NCBI GenBank assembly: GCA_003266145.1
Contig: MVJJ01000094.1
Coordinates: forward strand, 1 to 7,187
Direction: 5' to 3'
From: Methanosphaera sp. SHI613
Lineage (GTDB): Archaea > Methanobacteriota > Methanobacteria > Methanobacteriales > Methanobacteriaceae
DNA length: 7,187 nucleotides
Both the position numbers and the translations under genes were made by a program. Position 1 is the stretch's first letter, and each line of letters opens with the position of its first letter. Below, one piece after another: positions 6,294 through 7,187 of the stretch. The notes below the pieces were generated by a model, which was given only the letters and a program-made list of their open reading frames with translations, was not told the DNA's origin and did no database searches.

Positions 6294-7187
6294 TTATTTT
6301 TTAAATACGTTTATAAATTGATTAACCCTATCTTTATATGTATGATTTTTAATAAGACCTTGATTTGATTTCGTTTTTTGGGTTAACATTTGTTCAACCA
6401 ATTCTTTGAGGTCTTCTTTGTTTTTATAGGTGTGCACTTCGCCATCAAATAGTTCTTCAAGTCCATCAATGTCATCTGATATTACACAGCTGCCACAAGC
6501 TAATGCATCAAATATCCTATTTGAAACAAATCCCTTTTCACGCATGTCTTCCCAGTGGTCACTTAACAATATGTTACATGAAGAGTATAGTTTTCTTAAA
6601 TCCTTATTTGATACGAAGCTGCCTGCAATATATTTTTCATCTATTAGTTCTTCCCAATCTGATCCATATACTGCCAACTCATGGTCGGTTGGAAGTAAGT
6701 CCTTAAGGATTTTCCGGTATACCTTTCGTGAGTTACCTACAAACAAGAGTTCATGTTCATACTCCTCATTATAATCAGGATAGAATCTGCTGGTATCCGT
6801 ACACTGCCACATACACTCTACCGGAACATCAACCTTTCGGGATATTTCATCAGCCCACTTCTGTGATGCTATGAATACCTTGTCATATTTGGAGTATTCT
6901 TCCAGACTTATCAAATCAGGATGAGATATGTTCCACATTATATTGTGATGGTGCATTTTAGGATTATATTCAGATAATCCTCTTAGTACTATTACTATAT
7001 CAGAGTTGGAGTCTGTGTTTCCATCCCATTCAGGAAGTACTTGCAGTTGAACACCATAGTTTTCTTTGATAAATTCCCTCATGAGTCCTTCAGCCAAGTA
7101 GAAGTCTCCCCATTTATGTGCTTCATCCCATGATGGAGCAGGTATTTTTATGGTTAATTTTGTCTTATTTGCATATTCTAGCAGTAT
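6294..7187 (-). CDS. Glycosyltransferase, CgeB/Glyco_trans_1_2-like C-terminal module (5' end off window)
   Basis: The frame is open from the window edge to the TAA at 6294-6296, giving 297 visible residues of a larger protein. An apparent TTG start at 7097 is only an internal leucine, since the matching leucine in module 3 of the 951-residue protein lies in mid-protein. The visible part starts in a linker (ILLEYANKTKLTIKIPAP) that parallels the linker between modules 2 and 3 of that protein, so another module probably lies upstream. Conserved blocks include APSWDEAHKWGDFYLAEGL (17-35), FIASQKWADEIS (105-116), LLFVGNSRKVYRK (147-159) and NRIFDALACG (223-232), the last matching the nucleotide-sugar binding region of PF13524-type enzymes. 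It ends NHTYKDRVNQF. It is probably cytoplasmic and active in building the same glycan. It converges on the DUF4012 gene with a 51-bp gap. The specific sugar is not known. Confidence 0.88.
   Translation of the reverse strand: MLLEYANKTKLTIKIPAPSWDEAHKWGDFYLAEGLMREFIKENYGVQLQVLPEWDGNTDSNSDIVIVLRGLSEYNPKMHHHNIMWNISHPDLISLEEYSKYDKVFIASQKWADEISRKVDVPVECMWQCTDTSRFYPDYNEEYEHELLFVGNSRKVYRKILKDLLPTDHELAVYGSDWEELIDEKYIAGSFVSNKDLRKLYSSCNILLSDHWEDMREKGFVSNRIFDALACGSCVISDDIDGLEELFDGEVHTYKNKEDLKELVEQMLTQKTKSNQGLIKNHTYKDRVNQFINVFKK
6469..7145 (-). repeat. Direct coding repeat, copy B (C-terminal glycosyltransferase module)
   Basis: Partner of 2714-3390 at a constant 3755-bp offset. Exact shared runs here are 6499-6527, 6727-6757, 6799-6838, 6841-6869 and 7105-7145. 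The gapless alignment and same orientation make it a direct repeat; similarity weakens toward the 3' end of the genes (6297-6460), where only scattered residues match. Confidence 0.9.

Noticed and set aside
6430..6774. Plus-strand open frame of 114 codons, S- and N-rich
   Set aside because: It is antisense to the well-conserved C-terminal glycosyltransferase module; the equivalent antisense region of the other copy does not keep a matching long frame.
7095..7097. TTG as the start of the right-hand glycosyltransferase
   Set aside because: The frame stays open to the window edge, and the upstream residues align with the conserved linker and APSWDEAHKWGD block of the paralog.
2714..7145. The long direct repeats as a mobile element
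   Set aside because: Both copies are in-frame glycosyltransferase coding sequence; there is no transposase or integrase and there are no terminal inverted repeats or target duplications.

Overview
The window looks like an archaeal cell-surface polysaccharide locus, most probably from the Methanobacteriales (Methanobrevibacter/Methanosphaera type). The reasons are the strong A+T bias, archaeal TATA-like boxes upstream of genes, Shine-Dalgarno sites of the GGAG/GAGG type, and a small membrane-anchored DUF4012-type protein that I recognise from that group. The assignment rests on reading by eye, not on a search.

Layout. Positions 1-5397 are read on the minus strand. Transcription order is: a 951-residue three-module glycosyltransferase (5397 to 2542); a 152-bp AT-rich gap with a perfect 9-bp inverted repeat and a possible promoter; an ABC-2 polysaccharide-export permease (2389 to 1601); its ATPase partner (1588 to 833); and a family 2 glycosyltransferase (789 to the left edge, 3' end missing). 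A divergent AT-rich promoter region (5425-5534) separates this block from a plus-strand DUF4012-type gene (5535-6242). That gene converges, across a hairpin terminator that could work in both directions, on the 3' part of a second large glycosyltransferase gene (minus strand, 6294 to the right edge, 5' end missing).

How the genes may work together. The glycosyltransferases would build a glycan on a lipid carrier, and the permease/ATPase pair (Wzm/Wzt or TagG/TagH class) would move it across the membrane. The DUF4012 protein resembles LytR-CpsA-Psr proteins in general layout and could act in attaching or processing the glycan outside the cell; that last step is inference.

The most notable structure is a pair of direct coding repeats, 3755 bp apart. 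The C-terminal module of the 951-residue protein and the C-terminal module of the right-hand gene share long exact DNA runs (up to 41 nt), with about 92% identity in one 190-bp core. This points to recent duplication or gene conversion between paralogous glycosyltransferase genes. The 951-residue protein also carries an older internal duplication of the same type of module, and part of it has a clear strand-composition shift. I found no RNA genes, CRISPR arrays or transposases.
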